Numbered from the stretch's first letter, positions 44,786 to 53,690 are shown. The stretch is 64,000 nt of DNA from Caenimonas aquaedulcis (GCF_015831345.1 NZ_JADWYS010000001.1:3500618-3564617), one strand, 5' to 3'. Notes: a model not told the origin generated them from the sequence alone. Made by a program: numbers and translations.

Positions 44786-45422
44786 ACCTGCAAACCAGCC
44801 ATTTGCCCGCGGCCCTGCCTTTTGGCATGATGGTTGCGTCGCAGGAGCCGGCGGGTATCGAGTCGGTCGTGCTGCGCCACCTGAAGACCCACGAGGAGAT
44901 CGAAGCGGTGCTGCCCCTGCGCGACGAGATCAACCTGTCGGCCCTGAATGGGGCCGCCGATTTCCATACTCTCGAAAAAAAAGAGACGAAATCGGGTTTG
45001 TCTTCGCTTTCGAGCTTGACGGCGAGCTCATCGGGACGATCCGCATCGTTCCCATGGGCCACCAGCTCACGCTGACCGACACCTTGCTGGGGCAGCTGGG
45101 GCCGGCGGCTCCGGACCTCGAGCCCGGGGACTGGGAAGTCGGGCGTCTCGTGCTGGCGCCGGAGCACCGCAGCGACGTCAACGCGCTGCGCCACTGCCTG
45201 TCGCTGGCACTGAATTACGCCTGCGCCCATACGCGGATCAACAACCTCTATGCGTCGTGCACGCACATCCTGGGACGGCTGTACCGCCGCTTCGCTTTCA
45301 CGGCGTTCGCCAAGGACGTTCCGCTCCCGGGCGCGGAGAAGTCCTACACCCTGATCCGGGGAACGTCGCACCAGGTCGCGCGGGCATTGTCCGGCGGCGC
45401 CGGCGCGATGCAAGCGCAATGA
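44782..45422 (+). CDS. GNAT-fold acyltransferase, frame broken at an A8 run
   Basis: The first frame starts at the ATG overlapping the oxidase stop and gives about 67 coherent residues up to DFHTLEKK. The protein then continues in the -1 frame from RDEIGFVFAFELDGELIGTI to the end, 213 residues in all if the frame shifts back one base at 44976-44982. The C-terminal frame has no start codon of its own and ends in the ATGA overlap with the kinase gene, so both parts belong to one gene. The segments EVGRLVLAPEHRS and NNLYASCTHILGRLYRRFAF fit a GNAT fold like that of LuxI-type and FeeM-type N-acyl synthases. A programmed shift, a recent mutation or a sequencing error could each explain the break. 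Confidence 0.6.
44975..44982 (+). other. A8 homopolymer, candidate -1 frameshift site
   Basis: The zero-frame codons are GAA AAA AAA GAG, giving the slippery heptamer A-AAA-AAA at 44976-44982. A slip of one base back yields AGA GAC GAA, which continues the GNAT protein. Without it, translation stops at 45075. I see no Shine-Dalgarno-like enhancer close upstream and no strong hairpin within ten bases downstream. Confidence 0.5.
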
Positions 45423-47923
45423 CCACGCCAGCCCATGCCAACCCCATCAAGCGGCTGTTCGCGCACTATGTCGCCTACCACGCGCACGGCCCGCTGCTGC
45501 TGCGCTACCTGAGCCTGCTCGGCTTCGTCGGCTTTCCCGCCTTCTACCTGCTGCGCTTCACCAAGAGCGCGGCGCCCTACGACGACATCGCCTTCCGGCT
45601 GGTCGACGCGGCGATCTGCATCGCGCTGTTCTTCAAGGACCGGTGGCCGCAGCGGCTCAAGCCGTATTACTTCGCGTATTCGTACCTCGTCGTCATCGTC
45701 ACCTTGCCGCTGACGTTCATGTTCACCTCGCTCAAGCACGGGGGCGGCACGATCGCCGTGGGCAATACGCTGCTCGCGGCCTTCCTGGTCGTGTTCCTTG
45801 CCGACTGGCGCAACATGATCGTGATCCTCACCGCCGGATTCGGGGGCGCGGTGGGCCTGTACGTGCTGACCGATCCGGACCCGCGCCTGCCCATGGACTT
45901 CCTGCAGCGCCTGCCGATCCTGTTGATCGTGGTGGTCGGCGGCAGCCTCTTCAAGTTCGCGCTGGAGCGCGCCACCGCGGAGAAGGTGCGGCATGCCTAT
46001 GCATCGCTGGCGGGCTCGATCGCGCACGAGATGCGCAACCCGCTGGGGCAGATCAAGCACAGCCTCGAGAGCCTGCGGCAATCGCTGCCGCCTCCCACGG
46101 CCAAGGCCCAGGCGCAGACGCTGGGCCCGGAGGAAGTCGACTCCCTCTACCGCCATCTCGCCCAGGGCGACATCGCGGTGGAGCGCGGCTTGCAGGTCAT
46201 CTCCATGACGCTGGACGAGGTCAACGCCAAACCGCTGAACGCGCAAGGCTTTGCCTACCTGTCGGCGGCCGAAGTCTCCGCGAAGGCGGTGCTCGAGTAC
46301 GGCTACGAAAGCCAGGAGCAACGCACCAAGGTGGACCTCACCGTGGCCGACGACTTCCTGTTCCGCGGCGAGGAAACCGCATTCCTCTTCGTGCTCTTCA
46401 ACCTGATCAAGAACGCGTTGTACTACCTGCCCGCGTACCCGGACGCCCGCCTCTCCATCGCCGTGGGGGGTGGGCAGGTGCGCGTGCGGGACACGGGCCC
46501 GGGGATCGCTCCCGACCTGCAGCGCCGCTTGTTCGAGCCGTTTCGCAGCAGCAAATCGGGGGGGACCGGCCTCGGCCTCGCGTATTGCCGGCGTGTGGTG
46601 CGCGCCTTCGGCGGCGAGATTTCCTGCGACTCGGTGCAGGGGGAGTACACCGAGTTCACGATGACCTTCCCCGCGGTGAGCACGCAGGAGCGCGAGGCGC
46701 ACCGCCAGTCGGTGATCGCCAAGGCGAAGGCGGTCTTCGTGCGCCGCCGCCTTCTCGTGGTGGACGACGATGCCGCGCTGCGCAAGGCCACGCGCATCAA
46801 GCTCGCGCCGCTCGAAGCGGTGATCGACGAAGCGGCCGACGGGCGCCAGGCGCTGGCGATGCTCTCGAACTTCCGCTACGACCTGGTCGTCCTCGACCTC
46901 GACATGCCCGACATGGACGGCTACGCGGCCGCGGAGCAGATCCGCGCGGGGGCAGCGCCCGCCAACCGCGACGTCTGCATCGTGGCCTACACGAGCGAGC
47001 CCGGTCCGCTCGCGCGCGTCAAGACGCTCAAGGCGGGAATGGACGGCCTGGTGAACAAGCCCTGCGAGCAGGAAACACTGCTGCACGCGCTGTGCCGCGC
47101 CCTCGAGAGCCCCGCGAGCCGGGCGCGTCTCGAGCAGGCCCAGCTCTCCGGGCAGCGTGTCCTGCTGGCCGACGACAACGCGTACAACCGCAAGGCGGTG
47201 GCGGCATTCCTGCGCCGCGCGGGCGTGGAGGTGGTGGAGGCGGACACCGGGATGGCCGTCATGGAGATGCTCGAATCCGATCCCGACCCGTGGAGCGCTA
47301 TCCTTCTGGACCTGAACATGCCGGGAATGAACGGATTGGATACCGCACAAGCCATTCGGGCCAGCACGCTGCCGTCGCGCGGCGTGCCCATCATCGCGCT
47401 GACCGCGCATTCGACCACCGAGATGATGGACGCGGCGCGTGCGGCCGGCATGAACGACTTCCTCACCAAACCGGTGGACGCCTCCGTGCTGTACGAGACA
47501 CTCCGGCGGCAATGCTCGCGCGAGAGCGCCGGCTCCGCCCCCGCGCCCGCGCCCACACCGGTTCCCGGCGGCGGTCGCCTGCTCGATCCGCAGCGCCTCG
47601 AGCGCTATCGCGACATCGGCATGCTGGAGGAATTGGTCGCGGATTACGTCCCCGAGATCGAACGCCTCGTGGCGAGCCTGTCGGCCTTCGCCGCGGCGCG
47701 CGACCTGGACGGCACCCGGGAAACCCTGCACTCGCTGGTCGGTCTGAGCGGCGAGGCGGGGGCGGCGGCGCTGCATGGCCTGGCGCGACAGGTGTACGTG
47801 CAGGTGCTGCAGGACCGGCAGCTGCCTGCGGCGCCTGGCTGGGCGGACCCCATCGCGGCACTGGCGGCGCAATCGGTCGAGGCGTTGCGCGGCTACAGCC
47901 GCGCCGGGCTCGGGGCCGCCTGA
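45419..47923 (+). CDS. CqsS/PhcS-type membrane hybrid histidine kinase
   Basis: The 834-residue protein starts within the GNAT stop codon. About six or seven membrane helices fill residues 25-190, including LRYLSLLGFVGFPAFYLLRF and the FKDRWPQRLKPYYFAY loop, an arrangement I recall from CqsS, LqsS and PhcS. A HisKA domain follows with the phospho-accepting His203 in SIAHEMRNPLGQI. The ATPase domain has LFNLIKNALYY, DTGPGI and GGTGLGLAY. Two receivers follow, with Asp in VVLDLDMPDMDG and ILLDLNMPGMNG, and a C-terminal HPt domain has His771 in TLHSLVGLSGEAG. This is a complete phosphorelay in one chain. The ligand is unknown. Confidence 0.85.
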   Translation: MTTPAHANPIKRLFAHYVAYHAHGPLLLRYLSLLGFVGFPAFYLLRFTKSAAPYDDIAFRLVDAAICIALFFKDRWPQRLKPYYFAYSYLVVIVTLPLTFMFTSLKHGGGTIAVGNTLLAAFLVVFLADWRNMIVILTAGFGGAVGLYVLTDPDPRLPMDFLQRLPILLIVVVGGSLFKFALERATAEKVRHAYASLAGSIAHEMRNPLGQIKHSLESLRQSLPPPTAKAQAQTLGPEEVDSLYRHLAQGDIAVERGLQVISMTLDEVNAKPLNAQGFAYLSAAEVSAKAVLEYGYESQEQRTKVDLTVADDFLFRGEETAFLFVLFNLIKNALYYLPAYPDARLSIAVGGGQVRVRDTGPGIAPDLQRRLFEPFRSSKSGGTGLGLAYCRRVVRAFGGEISCDSVQGEYTEFTMTFPAVSTQEREAHRQSVIAKAKAVFVRRRLLVVDDDAALRKATRIKLAPLEAVIDEAADGRQALAMLSNFRYDLVVLDLDMPDMDGYAAAEQIRAGAAPANRDVCIVAYTSEPGPLARVKTLKAGMDGLVNKPCEQETLLHALCRALESPASRARLEQAQLSGQRVLLADDNAYNRKAVAAFLRRAGVEVVEADTGMAVMEMLESDPDPWSAILLDLNMPGMNGLDTAQAIRASTLPSRGVPIIALTAHSTTEMMDAARAAGMNDFLTKPVDASVLYETLRRQCSRESAGSAPAPAPTPVPGGGRLLDPQRLERYRDIGMLEELVADYVPEIERLVASLSAFAAARDLDGTRETLHSLVGLSGEAGAAALHGLARQVYVQVLQDRQLPAAPGWADPIAALAAQSVEALRGYSRAGLGAA

Positions 47924-47933
47924 AGGACCGGCG

Positions 47934-49103
47934 ATGGCTGCGCATCCCGACATCGCCTCCGCCGACCTTGCCGTCCTGTATGTCGACGACGAGCCGGTGT
48001 CCCGCAAGCTGTTCTCGCGCAGTTTCGGGGATGAATTCACCATCGTCACCGCGCACGGGGTGAGCGACGCGCTCGAAGTGCTGGAGCGCCGCGAGCACGA
48101 ATACGCCGTGCTCCTCACCGACTACCGCATGCCCGAGCGCGACGGCATGAAGCTGCTGCAGACGGTGCGCCGGGAGCACCGCCACCTGATCCGCCTGCTC
48201 GCCACGGCGTATGCGGAGAAGGAGGTGGCCATCGAGGCTGTCAACCAGGGCCAGGTGCTGCGTATCCTGGAAAAGCCGCTGGAGGAAACGACGACGCGCG
48301 AGGCGCTGCGCGAGGCGTTCGCGCTGTACCGCGCGCAGGCGTTCGAGCGATCGCTCAACGAGGGACGCGCCGTCGCGCTGCGCGAGACCATGGGCTTTCT
48401 CGCGCACGAACTCAACACGCCGCTCGCGACCGTGCGCGGATTCGTGAGCACCGTGATCGCGCGCCATGTGCCGGCGCCCCCGGGCACCCCGGCCGGCATC
48501 GCGACCTTCTCCGAGAACCGGCCCGGCGAGCTGCTTGCTGCGCTCGAGAACGCCGAGCGGCGCGCGCTCTATTGCCAGTCGCTCGTGTCCACCTTCGTGC
48601 AATCCGCGCGCGACGCCTTCCCCGGCGCGGCGCCTCCGGAGGTGGCCGCCAGCGCCCTCGCACAGGCCGTGCTCGACGAATTCCCGTTCGACGCGGACGA
48701 GCGCTCCTGGGTCACGAGCCATGTGATGCAGGACTTCATGCTGCCGGGGCGGCGTGACCTGCTGTACCTCGTGCTGTGCACGGTGACGAAGAACGCGTTG
48801 ATCGCGCTGCGCGGCCGCGCGCGGCCTTCGCTGCGCATCGAGGTCGGGCAGGACCCCGACGGCCGCCGACGCCCCTGGATCCGGTTCCAGGACAACGGGC
48901 CGGGCATTCCCGCCGACGTGCTGGCCAAGCTCACGCGCGAGCCCGTCACCACGCGCGCGAGCACCGGCGGCAACGGCATGGGGCTGATGTTCTGCCAGCG
49001 GGTGATGCAGTCGATCGGCGGGGAGATCCGCATCACCTCGGATACCGGTTGGGGAACGACGGTGTCCCTGTGCTTCCGGCCGCCCTCGGCGGGCCTGGCC
49101 TGA
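47934..49103 (+). CDS. Response regulator with histidine-kinase output (PhcR-type)
   Basis: The 389-residue protein has an N-terminal receiver (VLYVDDEPVSRKLFSRSF, acceptor Asp in VLLTDYRMPERDG, Lys in RILEKPLEE). A soluble histidine kinase unit follows, with His158 in GFLAHELNTPLATV and an ATPase domain with TKNALIAL, QDNGPGIP and GGNGMGLMFC. It has no membrane segment or DNA-binding domain. A receiver joined to a kinase output is the layout of PhcR in Ralstonia quorum sensing. It begins ten bases after the CqsS-like kinase gene and is probably the next step of the relay. Confidence 0.85.
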   Translation: MAAHPDIASADLAVLYVDDEPVSRKLFSRSFGDEFTIVTAHGVSDALEVLERREHEYAVLLTDYRMPERDGMKLLQTVRREHRHLIRLLATAYAEKEVAIEAVNQGQVLRILEKPLEETTTREALREAFALYRAQAFERSLNEGRAVALRETMGFLAHELNTPLATVRGFVSTVIARHVPAPPGTPAGIATFSENRPGELLAALENAERRALYCQSLVSTFVQSARDAFPGAAPPEVAASALAQAVLDEFPFDADERSWVTSHVMQDFMLPGRRDLLYLVLCTVTKNALIALRGRARPSLRIEVGQDPDGRRRPWIRFQDNGPGIPADVLAKLTREPVTTRASTGGNGMGLMFCQRVMQSIGGEIRITSDTGWGTTVSLCFRPPSAGLA

Positions 49104-49111
49104 AGCGGCGG

Positions 49112-50089
49112 CTAGAGGCTCACGTGGCGTGCTTCCTGGCGTGCCAGCCAGCCCGCGAAACCATTGGAAGCGCCGGGGCCGTGTCGCGTCTCGATGTCGA
49201 AGACCGCGCCGAACAGCTGGCCGTCCGGTCCCAGCGGAAATGCGGGAGCAAGCTGCACGGGCGATTGAAGGCCGAGCGCCTGGCGCAACTCGAGATTGGC
49301 GAGGCTTCGCCCCTCCCGGATTTCGTCGCGCGACGAGGGCGGCACGCCCTCCAGGTCCGCGAGTTCGGCAAGCGCCGCCAGGCCATCCCGGCTTTCCAGC
49401 TGCAGCCAGCTGGCGCGGCCCGAGGCGTCCAGGCCCAGCACCCCGAAGGGGTCGCCGAGGGCGACGTGCTCGATCCATTGGCGCGCCGCGAAAGCCGACA
49501 GCTCGCGGCCGATCGAGGGCATGCGCAGCAGCGCGTTCTGTTCGGGGCTCAGCGTCACGCGCCAGGTCTGCGCGTGGCGCGCGTTGGGCGTCGCGAGCAG
49601 GTGGTCCACCGCGCTCACCAGCGTGCGCGCGATGTCCGGGCTCTGCTTGGGGATGAACTGGTCGATCAGGCCGCGGTTGAAGGCGCGCACCGCGATCTGC
49701 TCGTCGGCCTGGCCGGTCAACAGCACGCGCGAACCGGGCCATTCCACGAGTTCGGACAGCGCTTCCAGCCCGTCCATGCTCGGCATCGAATAGTCCACCA
49801 CGCAGACGCGCGCGAGCGAATAGCGTTCCGTGTACTTGGCCCAGTATTCGAGGATCTGCGGCACGAGGGGTTTGCCCGCGCGCCACTGCTCGATCAGCTG
49901 CTGCTGGTTCCACGCATCGGCTTCCCAGAACGGCGGCTCCTGCTGCAGGTAGTTGATGCAGTCGCTCGGGCGCGTGAAGAGCTTGACGTGCCAGTGGCGC
50001 GGCAGGACGAGCGCGAGCATCTCGAGGTAGTCGGGATCGTCGTCGAGGAAGACGACGGTGCCGGGTCGGTGGAACAGCGGGAAGTTCAT
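49112..50089 (-). CDS. Response regulator with an enlarged receiver and unassigned output domain
   Basis: The 325-residue protein has a receiver with the acidic pair in VVFLDDDPDYLEM (Asp17 region), the acceptor Asp99 in VCVVDYSMPSMDG and Lys148 in QFIPKQS. The acidic pair and Asp99 are about 82 residues apart, where about 40-45 is normal, so some 40 residues (about 52-90, with ADAWNQQQLIEQWRAGKP) are inserted. The C-terminal half is not a known DNA-binding domain; it has a segment HVALGDPFGVLGLDASGRAS that might be PAS-like. It converges with the PhcR-like gene, whose stop is eight bases away. Confidence 0.75.
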   Translation of the reverse strand: MNFPLFHRPGTVVFLDDDPDYLEMLALVLPRHWHVKLFTRPSDCINYLQQEPPFWEADAWNQQQLIEQWRAGKPLVPQILEYWAKYTERYSLARVCVVDYSMPSMDGLEALSELVEWPGSRVLLTGQADEQIAVRAFNRGLIDQFIPKQSPDIARTLVSAVDHLLATPNARHAQTWRVTLSPEQNALLRMPSIGRELSAFAARQWIEHVALGDPFGVLGLDASGRASWLQLESRDGLAALAELADLEGVPPSSRDEIREGRSLANLELRQALGLQSPVQLAPAFPLGPDGQLFGAVFDIETRHGPGASNGFAGWLARQEARHVSL

Positions 50090-50150
50090 GCGGCCTTGAT
50101 CATGGTGGTGCTATTGTCTCAGCCCATTCGCGCAAGGAAGACATAGAAGC

Positions 50151-50819
50151 ATGGCAGTACCTGTTAACTTTGACAGCGTCAGCCTGGACGGACTCCTGAA
50201 CGACTGGGTCGGGGCCATGCGCGAATTCTCCGTGGAGGCGGTCGCGGTGCTGGGCCCCGATCCCTTCGGCAGTAACGAGGACCGCCAGGTGCTCGCCATC
50301 CATCCTCCGGCTTTCGCCGAGGCGGCGCAAGCGCTGTCGGACAGCCGCGACTTCGGCGCGCCCTGGCGCGACTCCGACGCGCCCCTCGTCGCCTGGCAGC
50401 ACATCGCGAAGAGCAACCACCTCGGCGCCAGCCGCTGGCGCATGCTCTGGCTGGCCCACGGCTTCCAGACCGTGGTGCGCGTCGAGTTCCCGCTGCCGGC
50501 CGGCCGCGCCTTCGAGTGCTTCATGTTCAGCCCGCGCGAACTGGCCGATCGCGGCGAGGCCGCGTCGCTGGTGTGGTCCGCGCTCAACATCTGGCCGCTG
50601 GTGCGGCGCAGCCTCGCCAATGCGCGCTCGCCGCTCAGCCCGCGCGAGCGCGAGTGCCTGGAACTCGCCTTCCAGGGCCTCACGGCGAAGGAGAGTTCCC
50701 AGCGCCTGCACTGCACGGAACGCACGGTCAACTACCACCTGGCCAACGCCATGGGCAAGCTCAAGGTCGACAACAAGATGGCCGCGATCCAGCGCGCGTG
50801 CTGGATCGGCGCAATTTGA
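50151..50819 (+). CDS. LuxR-type transcriptional regulator
   Basis: This 222-residue protein ends in a LuxR/FixJ helix-turn-helix (SPRERECLELAFQGLTAKES, then ERTVNYHLANAMGKLKV) from about residue 158. The N-terminal 150 residues have the size and placement of an autoinducer-binding domain, with tryptophans and a GASRWRMLWLAHGFQTVVRV stretch, but ligand residues cannot be assigned with confidence. It diverges from the large-receiver response regulator across 61 bases. It may read the lux-box-like dyad at 43965. Confidence 0.85.
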   Translation: MAVPVNFDSVSLDGLLNDWVGAMREFSVEAVAVLGPDPFGSNEDRQVLAIHPPAFAEAAQALSDSRDFGAPWRDSDAPLVAWQHIAKSNHLGASRWRMLWLAHGFQTVVRVEFPLPAGRAFECFMFSPRELADRGEAASLVWSALNIWPLVRRSLANARSPLSPRERECLELAFQGLTAKESSQRLHCTERTVNYHLANAMGKLKVDNKMAAIQRACWIGAI

Positions 50820-50840
50820 TGCGCGCGCGGCGGAAAGGTT

Positions 50841-50867
50841 TATATTGCGGCTGATTCTTCCGCAATA
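50841..50867 (+). promoter_or_regulatory. -10-like box with overlapping dyad before the 311-aa gene
   Basis: TATATT at 50841-50846 fits a -10 box. TATTGCGG (50843-50850) pairs perfectly with CCGCAATA (50860-50867) around nine bases, and the dyad ends six bases before the ATG at 50874. It could be an operator or an RNA hairpin covering the ribosome site. Confidence 0.35.
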
Positions 50868-50873
50868 CCCGCC

Positions 50874-51809
50874 ATGGCCGACGACCAAGACCGCACCGCT
50901 TCGTTGATGACCCCGGCCAAGCTGGCCCAGGCCCAGTCCAGGCCCCGGGCGGCGGCATCGCCGGCGGCGTGGCTGGACCAGATGGCATCCGACGCGGGTC
51001 ACGCCCATGTCCGCCGCCTGGCCGAACTGCGCGAGCAGATGCAAACGCAGGCGGCGACGCGAGATTACACGCAGGTCTCGGCCGGCCTCTCGCGGCTCGG
51101 CGAAGCCCTGCCGGCGCTGGACTTCAACCTGTTGCAGGCACGCGGGTGGTGGGCGCGCACGACAGGCAAGAGCCGCACGGCGGGCGCCGAGTTCGCGGCC
51201 CAGTTCGAGCGCATCGAAGCGATCGCGAAGGAACTCGCCGCGCAGGCCGTTGCCGCGCAGAAGCAGCAGCAGGACAGCGGCAATGCCGCGGACCTGAGCC
51301 TGGTGGAGCTCGAAGTGGAGTTCCGGGCGATCGAGAAAATCATCGACCAGGGTGCGCGCTGGCTGCAGGACATGCGCAACCAGCTCAAGACGCGCCAGGC
51401 CGAAGCCGGCGGCGACGCGCAGACCCAGCAGGCGATCGAGGACGATGCCGCGCGGTGCGAAATCCTCGTCGCGCGCCTGAAGCTCCTGCGGGCGGTGAGC
51501 TCCGCGGCGCAGCAGTCGCACCAGCAGGCCCAGGCGGCGGCCGGGCGCCGCGTCGCGTTCGGCCAGATGCTGCAGCAGAAGATCGCGCCGGGCATCAAGA
51601 CATGGCTCGCGCGCATCTCCACGCTGGCGTCCGCCGCCGGGGACGAGGGCTCGCCCGCGCTCAGCCTCGAAGGCCCCATGGAATGTCATCGTGACCTGCA
51701 GCTCGCCGTCAAGCAGGCGACGGCCGATTGCAGCCAGCTGCAGCTGGCGGAGAAGGCCGTGTCGGAAAGCCTGGACGCGCTCGACGCCCAGCTCGAGCCC
51801 GCGCGCTAG
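50874..51809 (+). CDS. Helical protein of unknown function (311 aa)
   Basis: I do not recognise a family with confidence. The protein is almost wholly helical and rich in Ala, Gln and Glu, with likely coiled coils in [20 protein letters not shown] and [20 protein letters not shown]. There is no signal peptide or membrane segment. The pattern recalls TelA/toxic-anion-resistance proteins only loosely. It lies between the LuxR gene and coaX; the gap to coaX is 11 bases, so they may share a transcript. Confidence 0.7.
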   Translation: MADDQDRTASLMTPAKLAQAQSRPRAAASPAAWLDQMASDAGHAHVRRLAELREQMQTQAATRDYTQVSAGLSRLGEALPALDFNLLQARGWWARTTGKSRTAGAEFAAQFERIEAIAKELAAQAVAAQKQQQDSGNAADLSLVELEVEFRAIEKIIDQGARWLQDMRNQLKTRQAEAGGDAQTQQAIEDDAARCEILVARLKLLRAVSSAAQQSHQQAQAAAGRRVAFGQMLQQKIAPGIKTWLARISTLASAAGDEGSPALSLEGPMECHRDLQLAVKQATADCSQLQLAEKAVSESLDALDAQLEPAR

Positions 51810-51820
51810 CGCGATTGCCC

Positions 51821-52594
51821 GTGGCCCTGCTCGCCATCGACGTCGGCAACACGCGCCTGAAATGGGCCTTGTACGAGGCGCCCCGCCCCGGTGCCGCCCT
51901 GCTCGCGCATGGCGCCGAATTCCTCGAGAACATCGACAAGCTGTGCGACGGTCCGTGGGCCGCGCTGGCCGCCCCGCAGCGCATGATCGGTTGCGCGGTC
52001 GCGGCGGATGCCGTGAAGCGACGCGTCGAGGAACAGATGGAGGAGCTCTGGGACGTGCCCGCGCAGTGGGTCGTCGCCACCGCGGAGGAAGCCGGCATCG
52101 TGAACGGCTACGACCACCCGACGCGCCTGGGCTCGGACCGCTGGGTGGCGATGATCGGTGCGCGCCATCGCATGCTGGCCGACGGCGCCGCGCGTCCCAT
52201 GGTCGTGGTGATGGTGGGGACTGCCGTCACCGTCGAAGCCATCGACGCGCAGGGACGCTTTCTCGGCGGCTTCATCCTGCCCGGGCACGGCATCATGCTG
52301 CGCGCGCTCGAGTCCGGTACGGCGGGCCTGCACGTGCCCACAGGCGACGTGCGCGAATTTCCCACGAACACGAGCGACGCGCTCACCAGCGGCGGCACGT
52401 TCGCGATCGCCGGCGCGATCGAGCGCATGGTGCACCACGTGCGCCGGCATTGCGACGCCGAACCCGTCTGCTACATGACGGGCGGCGCGGGCTGGAAGAT
52501 GGCGCCGCACATGTCGGTCGGCTTCGAACTGGTCGAGAGCCTGATCTTCGACGGATTGCTCGAAATTTCGCGGCACCGGTTCGGCGCCTCCTGA
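51821..52594 (+). CDS. coaX: Type III pantothenate kinase
   Basis: CoaX phosphorylates pantothenate at the start of coenzyme A synthesis and, unlike CoaA, is not inhibited by CoA in the members studied. The 257-residue protein starts at a GTG. It has the ASKHA phosphate loop [17 protein letters not shown], the central [29 protein letters not shown] and the late [14 protein letters not shown]. It ends one base before the stop of the convergent DUF2817 gene. Confidence 0.93.
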   Translation: MALLAIDVGNTRLKWALYEAPRPGAALLAHGAEFLENIDKLCDGPWAALAAPQRMIGCAVAADAVKRRVEEQMEELWDVPAQWVVATAEEAGIVNGYDHPTRLGSDRWVAMIGARHRMLADGAARPMVVVMVGTAVTVEAIDAQGRFLGGFILPGHGIMLRALESGTAGLHVPTGDVREFPTNTSDALTSGGTFAIAGAIERMVHHVRRHCDAEPVCYMTGGAGWKMAPHMSVGFELVESLIFDGLLEISRHRFGAS

Positions 52595-52595
52595 C

Positions 52596-53690
52596 TCAGC
52601 CCGCCAGACCGTCCGCCCCCTGCACGAGCGCCTGCCGCGCCTGCGCGAGCACCGCGGACTTCCACTCCGGCGTGTCGATGTAGAAGGCGCCCTTCATCTG
52701 CTGCTTGATGCCCGATGCGAGGGCAGAACCCGGCGGCTGCGGATGCCGGTCGAGCCAGTGCTCCGCGCGCAGTGCCTGCAGCGTCTCCAGCACGGGCACG
52801 GTGCCGTACTCCAGTGCGATGCCCGTGTATTGCGCCTGCGGGCATTCCTCGTACACCGCATTGCACATGAGGCCCGTGAGGAAAGCGGACGTGGACGAGC
52901 CGTCGTAGATCGACGTGACCGGCGTCGCGCCGCCGCCATCCCACCAGGCCCGCGCGCGTACCACGCTGTCGTCGTTGCGCCCCGCATGGATGCGTTCGCC
53001 GACACCGCTTGGCCCGAGGCCGGTATGAATGTCGATCCACGCGATGCGGCTCGCCTGGCCCCCGTGCCGGCGCAGCACTTCGCGCAGGTTCGTGTTGCTC
53101 CACGACGGCGCGGTGCCGCCGAAGAACATGCCTTCCTCGAATTCGTGCTGGCCCTGCGTGATCGCGGATTGGTAGGCGGCTTCGCCGTTTCGAGCGATGT
53201 ACGCACCGAGCAGCGCCTGGTTCGATTCGCCGGGCGGCCACTCGGCCGGCAGGATCACCGCGTGCAGGTCGCGATAGGGGGCGTTCACCGGCAGCGGGCG
53301 CGAGAAGTCCTGGAAGTTGCGGTTGAGATCGATGTTCTCGTGCGTCGTGCGCCGCAGGTGCGAAAAGCCGTAGGGGTTGAGCCCGTGGATGTACAGCACC
53401 GCGACCCCGCGGTCGGCGGCGTGGCGGCGCCACGCGGCGTCGCTGAGCGCCGCCAGCTGGATGCCGGTGCCGCAGAAACCCTCGACGCCATGGCAGGCGC
53501 TCGTGAGGATCAGCAGCGCTTGTGCGTCCGCGGGTCCGTCGCGAACCACGTCCATCGCGAGCTCCTCGCCGTCGCGGCCCTTCTCGGGATGCAGGCGGTG
53601 CTCGACCGCGAGGCCCGCGTCGGCCGCGGCTTGCAGGAAGCGCGAGCGCGCCTGTGCGTAGGTGGAGGAGAAGTAATCCTCGTCCCGCAT
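52596..53690 (-). CDS. DUF2817 family M14-like carboxypeptidase
   Basis: This 364-residue cytosolic protein resembles DUF2817 proteins, related to M14 zinc carboxypeptidases and succinylglutamate desuccinylases. Likely metal and catalytic segments are TSACHGVEGFCGTGIQL, the ENIDLNRNFQDF stretch and WIDIHTGLG, with the late ALEYGTVP. The start overlaps the stop of the M20 gene (ATGA) on the same strand, so the two hydrolases are translated together. Its substrate is unknown. Confidence 0.85.
   Translation of the reverse strand: MRDEDYFSSTYAQARSRFLQAAADAGLAVEHRLHPEKGRDGEELAMDVVRDGPADAQALLILTSACHGVEGFCGTGIQLAALSDAAWRRHAADRGVAVLYIHGLNPYGFSHLRRTTHENIDLNRNFQDFSRPLPVNAPYRDLHAVILPAEWPPGESNQALLGAYIARNGEAAYQSAITQGQHEFEEGMFFGGTAPSWSNTNLREVLRRHGGQASRIAWIDIHTGLGPSGVGERIHAGRNDDSVVRARAWWDGGGATPVTSIYDGSSTSAFLTGLMCNAVYEECPQAQYTGIALEYGTVPVLETLQALRAEHWLDRHPQPPGSALASGIKQQMKGAFYIDTPEWKSAVLAQARQALVQGADGLAG

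Noticed and set aside
45019..45036. A hairpin (GAGCT and AGCTC arms) as the stimulator of -1 frameshifting in the GNAT gene
   Set aside because: It is weak and about 35-40 bases from the slippery site; known stimulators lie within about 5-10 bases.
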